A stretch of DNA of 64,000 bases from Gautieria morchelliformis. Lineage: Eukaryota > Basidiomycota > Agaricomycetes > Gomphales > Gomphaceae. The notes under the pieces were generated by a model. The model ran no database searches, was not told where the DNA came from, and saw nothing but the letters and a program-made list of their open reading frames with translations. The stretch is taken from NCBI GenBank assembly GCA_015179125.1, contig WHVA01000309.1, positions 62,001-126,000 of the forward strand. Direction: 5' to 3'. Below are positions 47,121 to 58,284 of the stretch, piece after piece. A program made the position numbers and the translations under genes. The first letter of the stretch is position 1, and every line of letters begins with the position of its first letter.

Positions 47121-48380
47121 TGTCAAGATTGGTTTTCAGGCGTTAATATCGTGTATTAGTGAACACAGCAAATGCCCGAATAACTTGTGCGAACAAGTAT
47201 GCCGTTCGGTGAATAGGTGAACCAATGAATGTTCACAAGGTAAGAGGGTTTGCCTAAACGGGGCTCACCCTATCTACAGTCGTAGCGAAATAGCCCGTGA
47301 CTCTTGACGATGTAATGTGCAAGGTCTCACGGAAGGGCTGTCTAAGTCTCAACAATCCCTTCGCTGGCGAAGGTGCTCCCAACAGCACAGAAAATGGTTC
47401 GAAGGCTAAGGTAACGAAGATGAAGTATGAGAACTCACCAGTGATGCCTAAGTCCTTTGCCAGTCGAAGATGGGAATCTCCAAGAGAAGGCTTAAGATGA
47501 TGACCATGGCAAGGTCAAAGCTGCACAAGATGAACAACATATGATAATTGAACTGGGGAATATACATGCGAAAGTAAACTACTTATATCAAATGCTCGTA
47601 AGGTATCAGCGAATAGGAAAGAGGCCGTCACAAGTCAGGGTTGGATAGGGGTGCGCAGTCATGATACAGCATAGATGAAATAAACATACAATAGAATGTG
47701 AGAAGAGGGGGAACATGAAACAACCGAGAGTAAAAGTGGCAAAGGCACTTATGGACAAAACCATGTCTTGGGACCCGCATACATGCTACCCTGCACGGAC
47801 TCTTGGCCTACTGGGTTGATTCCGCACAACCTATGGAAGAGATGCCCTGCGAACACACTTTGACCATATGAACGCCCAATGGGGTTGGATTAAGAAGACG
47901 ATGGGGTTAATGATGAACCATCATGCCGGGTGAATGGTATCGATCGTATTTGATGGTGTGCCTGCTGGCGAATGATGCGAGCAGCAAATAGCCATTCGGC
48001 AAAATGCAAGGAAGGGAGAACAGAGGTGACATAGGGGAGGAGAGGTCGAGATGGAGGGCGAAGCCGAGCCAATACTGAGGAGGAGTAGCGAAAGGGAAAA
48101 TGGGGATACCAAGGTGCAGGAAATACACAGGTCATGACAATCCAACTATCAGAACACCATCGGGAGAGGGTCGAGCAGAGGAGGTGGTAGACCCAGTGAT
48201 GACTTTTCAAGTCAGTCCAAAGCCGTTGGTCGTGCGTTTAACGGCGTGGCAATGGTAATGGGCGCAAATCAGCGAACATCGGTTGCCGAACATGACAATG
48301 GCGATCGGAACGAACATGGAAATGGGGTGAGAAATGGCAGGACAGAGCACCTGAGTATGAGGAATAAACGCGTCATGATA
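47121..48380 (-). mobile_element. Solo LTR, family LTR-A, long form (copy 6)
   Basis: A 1260-bp unit in inverse orientation, from the complement of CCAATCTTGACA to that of ATCATGACGCG. The second subunit starts (inverse) near 48139. The flanks are TCCGA (47116-47120) and TCGGA (48381-48385), one difference. It lies in Plavaka copy 3. Confidence 0.75.
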
Positions 48381-48592
48381 TCGGAGACCAAATTTCCAGA
48401 AGGAAGGTCCCGAAATAAAAATTCTTGTTCAAGTATGCCACTATGAGGACGATTCCTGAGCTCAATGAATGTTGTTGAAGCAGGGGGATAGGGCTGTGGT
48501 GCAGCTTTATGGGTTGTCTGATCTGAATCAGTTTCGTCCATAGAATCTTCAGACTCCACAGATACTGAGCCCTCAGATTCCACTGACACTGT

Positions 48593-49738
48593 TGTCATGA
48601 CGTGTTCATTTCCTATACCCAGTCGCTATATCCTCCCATTCCTCACTCCATCTCTGTGTTCGCTCCGATCGCCCTTCGCCAGGTTCGGCGACCAATCTTC
48701 GCTGTTCGTGCCACTCACCATAGCCGCGCCATCAAAGCACGATCGACGTCCTTGGACCGGCTTCATGGTTCATCACCTCCTCTGCTCAACACACCCCCTT
48801 TCAATGTTGTTCCTATGATCGGATTGTCACAATTGGTGTATTCCCTGCACTCTGCTATCCCTGTCTCCCTTTTTACCACTCCCCTCCATGTTCGCTGGGC
48901 GTCGCCCCTCCCTGCGACCACTCCTCCTCTATGGTCTCTCCGTTCGCCCTTTGCCACATTCATCGAACGTCCGATCACTGCTTGCATCATTCAACAGCAG
49001 GCACACCATCAAACGCAATCGACATCCTGTATCCGGCGTGATGGTCCATCACTGGCCCCATCATCTTCCTAATGCAACCCCTTTAGGAGTTCATATGACT
49101 GGAGTGCATTCATGGGATGTCTTACCTGTAGGTCATGTGGGATCAACCCAGCAGATGAAGAGTCTGTGCAGGGTGGCATATATCCAGGTCCCAAGGCGTG
49201 TTTTCATACACAGGTGTCTTTGCCCTCTTTCCTATTCACTGTTACCATACGAGCATTCGATATAAGTAGTTTACATTTGCATGTATATTCTCTAGTTCAA
49301 TTATCATATGTCCATCTTGTGCAAACTTGACCTCGCTGTGATCATTGTCTTAAGCCTTCTCCTGTAGATTTCTATCCTCAACCAGAAGGAGACTTAGGCA
49401 TCACTGGTGAGTTCTCATACTTCATATTCGTTACCTTAGCCTTCGAATTATTTTCTGTGCTGTCGGCGAAGGGCTCCGAAGGAGTGCCTTTGCCGGCGAA
49501 AGGATTGTCATTACTTAGACAACCTTTCATGGCGCCTTGCACATTACATTGTCAAGTGCCACGGGCTATTTCGCTACGACTGTAGATCGGGCGAGCTCCG
49601 TTCGGGCAACCCTCTTATATTCCGAACATTTATTGGTTCACGCCCTTCGCTGAACGGCACACTTATTCACACAAGCTATTCAGGCATTCGCTGTGTTCAC
49701 TAATACACGATATTAACGCCTCAAAACCAATCTTTACA
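48593..49738 (+). mobile_element. Solo LTR, family LTR-A, long form with internal losses (copy 7)
   Basis: A 1146-bp unit from TGTCATGACGTG to CCAATCTTTACA, with the second subunit starting near 48825. It is shorter than the other long copies through small losses in its middle. The 5-bp flanks ACTGT and ACCAT agree at only three positions, so this may be an older or altered insertion. It lies in Plavaka copy 3, 212 bp from copy 6 and in opposite orientation. Confidence 0.7.
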
Positions 49739-50300
49739 ACCATGTCAGGTTGCTCACCCAGATGTGCTGCCATCACTGAGACAAGAGAACATGTAAGAAG
49801 TTAATTATAGTGTCAATGGTACTTACTTTTATCTGTCATATATTGTTCATCTGAATTCAAGTCCGCATTGGCAGGCAGCCAATTATCAGACTCTGCAACC
49901 ATGCCACTAATATATTGAGTCCTATTATATAACACATAGTTGATGACGGTCATCCAAGTCCCATAAGAATTAACATCAAGCACTGCATCAATGGTGAGCC
50001 CATTAATCATACATTAGGCTCTATTGACCTGAACACACACCTTGCCTCTGATTCTGAATCCGTTTCTCAGCGCGCCAAAGTTCAGCAGCCTCTAAACTCT
50101 GCTTGTTGCGTTTGCACGCAGCTGCATGCTGTGTAAAGCCTCGAATACGGTGATGAGTATTGCAATAGCTGCACCAGTATTCGTGTCCTGTCTCGCTGAG
50201 TGCATGGTGTTCAGGCATGATAGAGAGGTGATCCGAGGGACCGAGTCCGTTGCTTATTTGAGCGCTGAGTCTAGAGACGCTCATAGTGTGACCAGTCAAG

Positions 50301-52219
50301 CTTCAATGCTGGGCCTCTCACAGGGGTCAAGGAATCGAACTAGTTTTGTGTGAGAGGGGAGACAACGGTCGAGTTTGAGGGGTCGAGTATAGAAGGAGGG
50401 AGGACAACGGGATCAATGACGTTGGCTGTAGGGATTGTTTTGGGGTTTGTGAGGTTGAGGGGGTACACCGTGTTGCCCTGAATGACGGATTAAGCTCTGG
50501 GTCAAGGTATATGTTGGATGATAGACAAACCACAGGGTCAGTGATGACTGGTTGTGGTTCTATGGAAGTCTGAAATGGACCAAAACCAGAGTAGAACATG
50601 TTGAGGAGGTCAGTCATGAAAAAAGGTTGGGCTGTAAAGTCGGCTGGGATGTCGAGCGATGCCGGCGGGGTCGCGACACCCTCCTGCAACTGCTGTGGCC
50701 ACCAATTCCACAGGCTAGACATCAGAGCACGTATGTAACGATACACAGCGGCCACAAGCAGATCTGTAGACATCACGTACCTGGTCAATATGACAACCCT
50801 CGGCCACAGCAGCCTCTTCAACTGTACCCTCTGATTCCGTGGGCTAGACATCAGTGCACGTAAGTAATGATACACAACGGCCACAAGCAGATCCATAGAC
50901 AGAAAGGAGCTGAAGTCCTCTGTTGAGTGACGACTCCATCCCTGGCACATAGTATGTGCATCGTGGGGACAAGCATCACGTACCTCCGAGTGTGTTCCTT
51001 GACGAGACTACTTCTCCTCTGTATATCCGTCGATCTGGGTTAACAACGTGTCTGGAGGCTTCACGTATCTCAAAGCTCACCAGAAAAGTGTAATTGACGC
51101 TCGGACCGAAAACTGACTCAGGGGCTCACAATCGCTCCTTCGCCCCTTAAGGCAAAACAAGGTGACGTGACATTCCTGCATGCTCAGCCCACCTCGCAAC
51201 CCAATTCCACGCATGGGACCACAATCACATTGCCTCATGCCCATGCCCACACCCACACCATCCCCCACCGCCATACACATTCCCCCCGTGCCCACTACTG
51301 CAGCCTGGTCCATGGCCTCTCCCTGCCAAGGGATATTTGTTTGGGAATGCGAGTGTCGATGCATCTGGCTCTGGCCCGGGGGCCTCTGAATCCGCATTGA
51401 ATGGCAGTCCGGGTGCCGAGTCTGTGAGGAATGGCTCAGGTTCGACTGGTGTGCCGGGTGTGGGCGAAGCAATGGATGACGACACGGATGTGGAGATGTT
51501 GTATATGGGGTATTCTTCATGGTTTGGGAGTATTGGGAGTGTCACCAGTGTTGCAAGTATTCTGAGCATTACGAGTGGGAGTGGGAGTGTGAGCTCGGAG
51601 TTGGGGTGGGATGGGAGTGGTGGGAATGGGAATGGAAACTCGAATTCGAGCGAGTGGGAGGGGTGAAGGGGGTCTTGGTGGGCCAGATTTTTGTTTTTGC
51701 ATGCTGGTAACTGATAGTGATGATATGTCTCACCACAATGCGCTGCTCCACCGTCTCTTCTCCACTCACTCCCAGCCCATACATCTATATCTTCTGACTC
51801 ATATAATCTAAAACAACCTTTGATCTTTCTAATCTGAAATTTGACATTCTTGTCAAATTTCTCTCTCATTGACTTGCTCTCTCAACTGTAGAGATTCATT
51901 ATCCATTTCTTCAGATTGCTTGTGAGATTAGATATTATCTCATCTTTCTCTCCAATCCAGTTTGTAACTTTCTCAGTCTTCTTGAAGAGTTTGACAATGT
52001 AAGCCTCCATGGTTATCAGAATTAGTTTTATAATTTACAAAAACAATTTTCGATTGATTCTAATTATTAAAACCATCTGGATTTGCTTACAAATTTGACT
52101 AGCGAATGTAACATAAAATTGAAAGGTATAGACTCGGCATCTTGTAAATGCACTTGACTATACCACACCCTTTTTTCCAACTCATAGTCATAGATGAGAA
52201 CATTCCTTTATAATGAATG
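50301..52219. other. Stretch of uncertain open frames and simple repeats
   Basis: A tandem duplication of about 132 bp (50705-50785 and 50838-50915 are the best-matching parts) makes the minus-strand frame 50327-50950 repeat the phrase DLLVAAVYRYIRALMSS. At 51337-51666 a G-rich segment with GGGAGT/GGGAAT repeats gives open frames on both strands: Gly/Ser-rich on plus, Pro/Ser-rich on minus. I cannot tell whether either is real. Nothing recognisable lies at 51880-52215. Confidence 0.3.
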
Positions 52220-52525
52220 AGTCACTCCTTGAAGAATATCAAATGTTGATGAGTGAACATTGGGAGTTTCTTGATGAGAAATGGCCTCTGTTGAAGCCAA
52301 CTAAATTTAATTGATCAGGACTAAAACCTGTTTCTAAAATAGATCTCATCAAAGAAAGAGCAATAGAGAAACTTGGACCAATACCAGTATTATTCTTCCT
52401 AGTAATGTTGTTTCCATATCGAAATGTAGAGAAGTGACTATTAATAATCTACCATCTGCTTGAAGGTTGTACATTTGATGATATGAACAGATTTATACCT
52501 GGGGTTACTTTTCATGTGATCCATC

Positions 52526-53244
52526 TAGTGTTGTTTACAGTTCAGCTTGAATTGATCCATACCAGTTCAGTTCCAGTTCAGTTCATTGAGCTGAACTGGT
52601 ATTTGAACCGAACCTGGAACTGGCATCCTCTCCATTCCTTAGATCAGTCTGAATCAATCATGAACCGGTTCTGAACCGGTTCAATACTATTATATATCTA
52701 AATGATTTATTTTTTAATTCTACTAATATTTGGCTAGTTTAAGGTCATAATTATTTATTTTTGACATCTAACTAACTAAATAAAAAGGGGAATGACTCCT
52801 GCAAGGGCAGGAGTCGTTGTGTGAAGTGAGCAAACAGTGCGGCCTTTTAAAGACCACGCTGTTTGCAAGTCACGTGACCAGCGAATGTCGCTGTTTTGTT
52901 GACCATCACAGGTCACATGACTTGCAAAGATCAACAAACAGCGCGGTCTACATAAGGCCGCGCTGTTTTCTCACTCCACACAATGACTCCTGCCCTTGCA
53001 GTAGTCATTCCCCTTTTAATTTAGTTAGTTAGATGTCAAAAATAAATGAATATGACCTTAAAGTAGCCAAATATTAGTAGAATTAAAAAAATAAATCATT
53101 TAGAGTTAAACCGGTATTGAACTGGCTCAGGACCGGTTCATGAGCTGAACTGGCACATGAGCTGAGCTGGAGCTGGGTCATGACCCAAAACCAAGAACCG
53201 GTTTGTGAACTGAATTGAACTGAACTGAACTATAAACAACACTA
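52526..53244. mobile_element. Large palindromic hAT-like MITE
   Basis: A 719-bp element flanked by a perfect 8-bp duplication GATCCATC (52518-52525 and 53245-53252). Its ends, TAGTGTTGTTTACAGTTCAG and the reverse complement TAGTGTTGTTTATAGTTCAG, differ at one of twenty bases. Almost the whole element is one inverted repeat: TTCAGTT-type and AACCGGTTC motifs near the ends, AT-rich arms, then a GGGGAATGACTCCTGC segment and a GC-rich core with AACAGCGCGG motifs. It interrupts the Harbinger-like transposase. Confidence 0.85.
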
Positions 53245-53667
53245 GATCCATCAGAGTTTTTTTGGACTTGAAAAGGGTCTTAATGATGATGACAAAGACA
53301 TTGATTTGTTGGATAATATATTTTCAGACATAAGGATTAGAATATTATCTGGAAAGGAAAATAATAAGGAGGAAGTATTCAACACAATAACATTATTCCT
53401 TGATGGTCATGACACAAGAGGAAAAGAAATAGGAAGATCATCTAACAAAGAATGGTCATATAAACTAAGGAATTCTAGAATGAGAACTCAAGTAATTATT
53501 GATTATTTTGTTTCTGATTCATTGCTATATAAACACTCTGATGGAGTAATGTTCACAGAAATGAACTTAAGAGATAAGATGGATAAGGCAGATTGTATGG
53601 CTCTTGATGGAGGCCATACACAAGTAGTAAAGCAAGGTAGATTGAAAGACATGAACTTCTACCATCC

Positions 53668-54926
53668 TGTCATGATGTGTTTATTTCTTATACCCAGTAG
53701 CTCTGTCCTCCCCTTTATCACTCCACCTCTATGTTCACTCCGATCGCCCTTCGCTGAGTTCACCGAACAATTTTTGCTACTCACGTCAGTCGCCATAGCC
53801 ACACCATCAAAACACGATCAACACCCTTTGACCGGCTTGACGGTTCATCACTGGTCCTATCACCTCCTCGGCTCAACCCCCTTTGGATGTTCCTATGGCC
53901 AGATTGTAATGACTCATGTATTTCTTGTACCCAGCTATCCCTGTTTTCCCTTTCACAACTCCTCCTCTGTGTTCACTTGGCTTCGCCCTGCCCTCCGACC
54001 ACACATGCTCTATGATCACTCCATTCACCCTTCGCCACATTCGCTGAACCACCATTCATCTGCTCGCATCATTCGCCAGCAGGCACACCATCAAAAACGA
54101 TCGACATCCTCTACCCGGTGTGATGGTTCATCACTGGCCCCGTCATCTTCCTGGCGCAACCCCTTTATGTGTTCATATGGCCGGAATGCATTCGCGGGAC
54201 GTCCTAACCATAGATCATGTGGGATCAGCCCAGCAGACAAAGAGTGCGTGCAGGGTAACATGTATGCAGGTCTCAAGGCGTGTTTTCGTACATAGGTGCC
54301 TTCATCCTCTTTCCTCCCCATCGTTTCATATTCACACTCTTCCTTCTTCCTATTGTATATGTCTTTCACCTATTTTGTATCCTGACTGCGCACCCCTATC
54401 CAACCCTGACTCATGACAGCCTCTTTCCTATTCGCTGATATCATAAGGGCATTCGGTACAAGTAGTCTACATTCACATGTATATTCTGCAGTTCAATTAG
54501 CATACATCCATCTTGTGAAAAACTTGACCTCACTGTGATCATCGTCTTGAGCCCTCTCCTGTAGATTCCTATCTTCAACCAGAGGATGACTTAAGCACCA
54601 CTGGTGAGTTTTCTTACTTCACCTTCGTTACCCTAGCCTTCAAACTATTTATCTGTGTTGTTGGCGAAGGGCTCCGAAGGAGCACCTTCACCAGTGAAAG
54701 GATTATTGACCTTTCCTTAACAGCTTGCATGTTACATCATCACGTGCTATGGGCTATTTTTCTACGACTGTAGATAAGGCAAGCTCCATTAGGGCAACCC
54801 TCTTATCTTTTGAACATTTATTGGTTCACCTTATTTGCTGAACAGCACACTTATTCGCACAAGTTATTTGGGCATTCGCTGTGTTCACCAATACATGATA
54901 TTAATGCCTAAAAATCAATCTTGATA
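53668..54926 (+). mobile_element. Solo LTR, family LTR-A, long form (copy 8)
   Basis: A 1259-bp unit from TGTCATGATGTG to TCAATCTTGATA, flanked by a perfect 5-bp duplication CATCC (53663-53667 and 54927-54931). It has the two-subunit 5-prime end, with the second subunit near 53908. It lies in the Harbinger-like transposase and splits it between FYHP and IRKQKN. Confidence 0.85.
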
Positions 54927-55702
54927 CATCCCATTCGGAAGCAAAAGAATGCTGAACTATCAGATATGGAGAAGCACTACAATGAAAGGTTTGGTAGTTG
55001 CAGATCAAAGACAGAAAGCTTCTTTGGAGGGTTAGGAATAACATTTAAGAAGTTTAATGATTAGAAGCCTGCCCAAACATTGAATCCCAATATATTCTCT
55101 TTGCAGTTTAGAATAGCATGGTTGCTACTTAATATCAAACAGTTTGTTAAATTAGGAGAGCTTCAAGCACAACCTAATCATATGTCATTGATAGAGAGCC
55201 ATTTTGACTATCCATCAACTGATACCCTCAACTTTGAGTCCCTGAGAATCTCAACTCTAAAGGATATTACAGAAGATGCAAAGAAAATGTCTAAGTATCA
55301 AGCACAATTGTTAGCAAGTGCAGATACAGATGCATATGAAGTTAAACAAATACTGGATTATAAGGACAAACGAAAGAAGAGACAATACTTAGTTCAATGG
55401 ACAAACTATGAAGATCCTACTTGGTTAAGGGAGGAAGATTTTGATACATCAGAATGCATAAAGGACTACATTAGATGAAAGATGGCAAGACACCGCTACT
55501 AGGAGGATGTTCAGATTGACAATAATACACCTTCTTCTAGGATATATTAGACATCTTTTAAAATATCAACCCTAGTCAAATTCATAGTCCATCATTTTGA
55601 GAAATTTGTATATTGTGGATATTTTAAAAATATGTTTGTATGTGCTGAAACCTGAGGTGTATTGAGTTAACAGAGCAATTTCAGATAGGATTTGGATGAC
55701 TA

Positions 55703-55852
55703 CATGTTAACAGTATATACGAGGCTTGTTAGATATACAATGATAGAATGTAGAGGCAAGTATGGACAATATGAGTATATGTTAGAAGTATATATGAAGC
55801 TTGTTAGATGTACAATGACAGAATGTAGAAGCAAGTATGGACAATAACTCTA
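55703..55852. repeat. Two-copy tandem repeat, unit about 75 bp
   Basis: 55703-55778 and 55779-55852 share a start ATGTTARMAGTATATA, a middle GCTTGTTAGAT and an end GCAAGTATGGACAAT, with about ten differences. It lies about 225 bp behind the transposase stop and may belong to the transposon's 3-prime subterminal region. Confidence 0.7.
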
Positions 55853-56375
55853 CTATATTATTATATATGTTTGATAGATCTGATTAGAAGGTATGTTTAA
55901 AATAATATGCATGTATAGGACAAAGATATATAACTACTGATGTTTGGACAATAGGTTTTACACCCTTTCCTGGGGGAGCTGCAGACTGTGAGAAAGAACT
56001 TTAGGCCTAGGATTAAGCATGCCTTACAGATTTTGGCAAATGTCTCAATTGTGATATATTTTTATTAAATATAGATAGATTAGCTATATATACATATATA
56101 TGATAACTATAAAGATCCATTGAAGTGTATACATCCAGTTGCTCTCATTTCTAACCCTTTTGAACAGGGAAGCAGCATTGCCATAGCGACATAGGCATGG
56201 CAAAGCCCAAATTCAAAGTCCTTGCTGCCCTTATTTCTAGCGACAGTCTGATCGCAGTTCATCTGGGGAATGGGATTCACTGATGGTTTATGGGTTTATC
56301 ATGGTTCATGGTTCGTTGTTCATAGGTCGTACATCTACTCCAACATTCCCCATGCCCGTATTAGGTATGTCTCAC

Positions 56376-56560
56376 GGGGTCACAAGGATAATGCCTTTAC
56401 TCCATCATTTATCCATATGCACCTAGCTCATCACTGGAGTACACTTGCCATTCCTGGACCATGGTGATACCATACCACTTGTACCAATGAAGTGAATTGA
56501 TTTTCAATATATTGTACTCATTGCGTAGCCGCCATCCCCGGACAATATGCTTGACCTTGG
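56376..56560 (+). repeat. Dispersed repeat, copy 1
   Basis: About 185 bp that recur at 63310-63479 in the same orientation. Shared blocks are GGGGTCACAAG, TTTATCCA, TATGCACCTA, CCATACC, GCCGCCATCCC and TATGCTTGACCTTGG. The class is unknown; no end repeats or target duplication were seen. Confidence 0.6.
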
Positions 56561-56723
56561 GCTTAAAGAACTAGGCTTCTTCCAACTTGGTCAATGCTAG
56601 CTTTTCTGCTCTTTACGCTGTCGGAACCTAACCAACTGCAAGTTGATCAGTCAACCCACCAAAATAAATGTTCCTGTAAATGCCTGTAAATGTCAATTAT
56701 ATCCTTGGACAGTCAACTCAATT

Positions 56724-58033
56724 CTAGGGCTCATCGCAAAATATACACGGGGAAAGAAATAGCTCAGACGAAGACACTCTAACGCCTCGTGTTTCTAATA
56801 ATGGATAATCATCAACCATGATGTCACTCTGCTCAACCACCTCCGCAGGCTTGTGTGGGCAATTCCAGGCAACATCGCCAACCTCAATATTGATGTACAG
56901 CGCCCGCAGAAACTGGAAATGAGGTCCTGCAAGGACGCTGTACACTTCATCCCAAGCTGCCCAGTCCAGCTGCGTATTGTAGTCATAGAAAGGATCCACA
57001 CGTAATTCCATATAATGTATATGGTTGGACGGGTGGACAGTGGACAGGACCTTCCTTAAGGTGGATAGGGTGTCACTTCCCATATCGATCTGAACCAGAC
57101 TTAAGATTTCAATATTCACATTGAACGCTAGATTGACTAAGACCAGCACTGTTGCTCGCAAGTCAGGAAGGTTTTTGTATTCAATCAAACAGGTGGTCAC
57201 TCACACACATGTGGCAGGATAATAGAGACGTGCTTGAGGGAGCTGCCGATGCCGCAAAGTAGCCGGTTGACACTGTCATCTTTCTTAGGGAGGTGTATGT
57301 GCAATGTATGAATGTGCGATACGTCCAAATGCGATCGAGGTCCAAGGAGCCAGTTAACAAATACGGACCTGCACCCCGTGTCCAGGCGAGTGAGGTGAGA
57401 AATGCGATGACGCTCGAACTCTTCTTTATTGTCCTCCACTTGTTTGGTTTCCACTTTGAAAGATTGCGGGGGAACCCATGATGTGTCGATATGACCTAAG
57501 TAGAGACCTATTGGGCCTCTGGCGTGATTTATAAAGTCCGTAAAGTCGTCCATGCACATAAATTGAGCCTCGAAGACGCATACAAATGCCATCGAGGGTA
57601 GCTCGAGTACCCGGCAAAGCGATTGTCTGTAATCTCCTGCCAAGGCATTCCATGGGAGGCCGATAACTTTGAGTTTCTGCAAATGGGTGAACTTGTGCAA
57701 TAGTGAGGAGAGTCGTTTCTCTATCGCAATCCAAGATGGATGCCGTTGCCCCTGGTACATAGGGTCTCCATAGTTCACCGAGTCAGGTAGCTCTAGCACT
57801 CGGATGTAACTGGCAAGATGGGGCGAGTTGAGTAAAACCTGATCCAGTCGCTGGATTTTTGCATCCAGCTTGGAAACGTGTCGAAGCTTTATGTGGTGAA
57901 AGAGGCGATGTTGGCTGGAGGGAAGCCATAGACGGCAAACCAGCGAGCAGCTGTGCATGTGAGAGCGGATAATATAGTCCTCGTCAACATGACCGATAAT
58001 GTCATCAATGAGTTCTATGGCTAGACTGTTCAT
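56724..58033 (-). CDS. F-box protein
   Basis: A two-exon gene of 417 residues: 58033-57205 and 57148-56724, with a 56-bp intron (57149-57204) bordered by GTGAGT and CAG. The N terminus is an F-box (residues about 3-48): LAIELIDDIIGHVDEDYII, then SCSLVCRLWLPSSQHRLFHH, the pattern by which F-box proteins bind Skp1 in SCF ubiquitin ligases. The rest is leucine-rich without a clear repeat, as in many Agaricomycete F-box proteins, and would choose the substrate. ATG at 58033 is the first one in frame; the 12 codons before it start with GTG. The stop is at 56724-56726. No damage was seen. It lies about 600 bp from the copia element's 3-prime end and is one of only two clearly intact host genes here. 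Confidence 0.75.
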
Positions 58034-58284
58034 GGTTGTTCGCAGGATTGCCGTGGTAGTAGCATTCACTTCAGGATGTGTTGGCTTGGCGCTGAACGGC
58101 GAAGCTAAAAACTCAAAGCTCGATTACCTGTGGTGTAACGTGCCTGAGATATTTTGTTTGGATTTGTATCAGTATGTACTCACACTCACAGTGGATGACT
58201 ATTCGTAGTCCTAAATCCCTATGAAAGAACTGTGCAAAGTTAGTGCGCGTGCGGATTCCGGAAAGACAGCTAAAAACGGATGCT

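Larger units (their letters stand above)
44934..50300 (-). pseudogene. Plavaka-type (CACTA-like) DNA transposase, copy 3, N-terminal and central part
   Basis: Read from 50300 down. An N-terminal zinc-finger-like exon (about 50050-50219) has CSYCNTHHRIRGFTQHAAAC. A serine/acidic exon (48381-48592) lies between two solo LTRs. The central part includes LVSEQDQDSPQQ at the LTR junction, WAPFRTQADFQFAEIAIQ, RNGSGNGGAVLIGYMPRVID (about 46360-46420) and VKCGDEIHGVFFPGIAIQSL (about 46110-46170). Many short introns and some stops follow down to the LINE at 44933, beyond which the C terminus resumes at 38528. Without the LTR at 47121-48380 the protein reads straight through VSEQ. It is clearly a different subgroup from copies 1 and 2 and is inactive. 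Confidence 0.75.
52220..55478 (+). pseudogene. PIF/Harbinger-like (DDE_Tnp_4) transposase with a C-terminal chromodomain, split by two insertions
   Basis: Three plus-strand pieces form one transposase. The N-terminal piece (52220-52525) holds IPVLFFLVMLFPYRN and LLEGCTFDDMNRFIP. After the MITE, 53306-53667 carries the DDE core, with VIIDYFVSDSLLYK, EMNLRDKMDKADCMALDGGH and, at the end, FYHP. After the LTR, the frame resumes with IRKQKNAELSD and FGSFRSKTESFFGGLGITFK (about 54930-55050; the Glu is the likely third catalytic residue), then LQFRIAWLLLNIKQFVKLG. The last part (55335-55472) is a chromodomain: YEVKQILDYKDKRKKRQYLV, then QWTNYEDPTWLREEDF. Its aromatic cage residues Y, W and Y/W are present. 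In-frame stops in the first piece and near 55062 show it is inactive. Chromodomains bind methylated histone tails and could steer insertion; that role is inference. Confidence 0.7.
55479..56723. other. Intergenic stretch behind the Harbinger-like gene
   Basis: AT-rich DNA without a supportable gene. It contains a two-copy tandem repeat (55703-55852) and one copy of a dispersed repeat (56376-56560), listed separately. The right end is the 3-prime flank of the F-box gene. Confidence 0.4.

Noticed and set aside
51225-51869. Pro/Ser-rich minus frame and Gly/Ser-rich plus frame
   Set aside because: Both follow from purine-rich GGGAGT-type repeats. Neither has a recognised domain or a convincing splice pattern, so no gene is called.
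53873-54416. Continuation of the long plus frame 53306-54295 through the LTR as a fusion protein
   Set aside because: The part beyond 53667 is LTR-A sequence, bounded by a perfect CATCC duplication; the true gene resumes after 54926.
53306-55478. Reading the chromodomain protein as a gypsy chromo-integrase or a Polinton integrase
   Set aside because: The DDE part with DGGH and FGSFRSKTESFFG is of the Harbinger (DDE_Tnp_4) type, and no reverse transcriptase, polymerase or capsid-like sequence is nearby.
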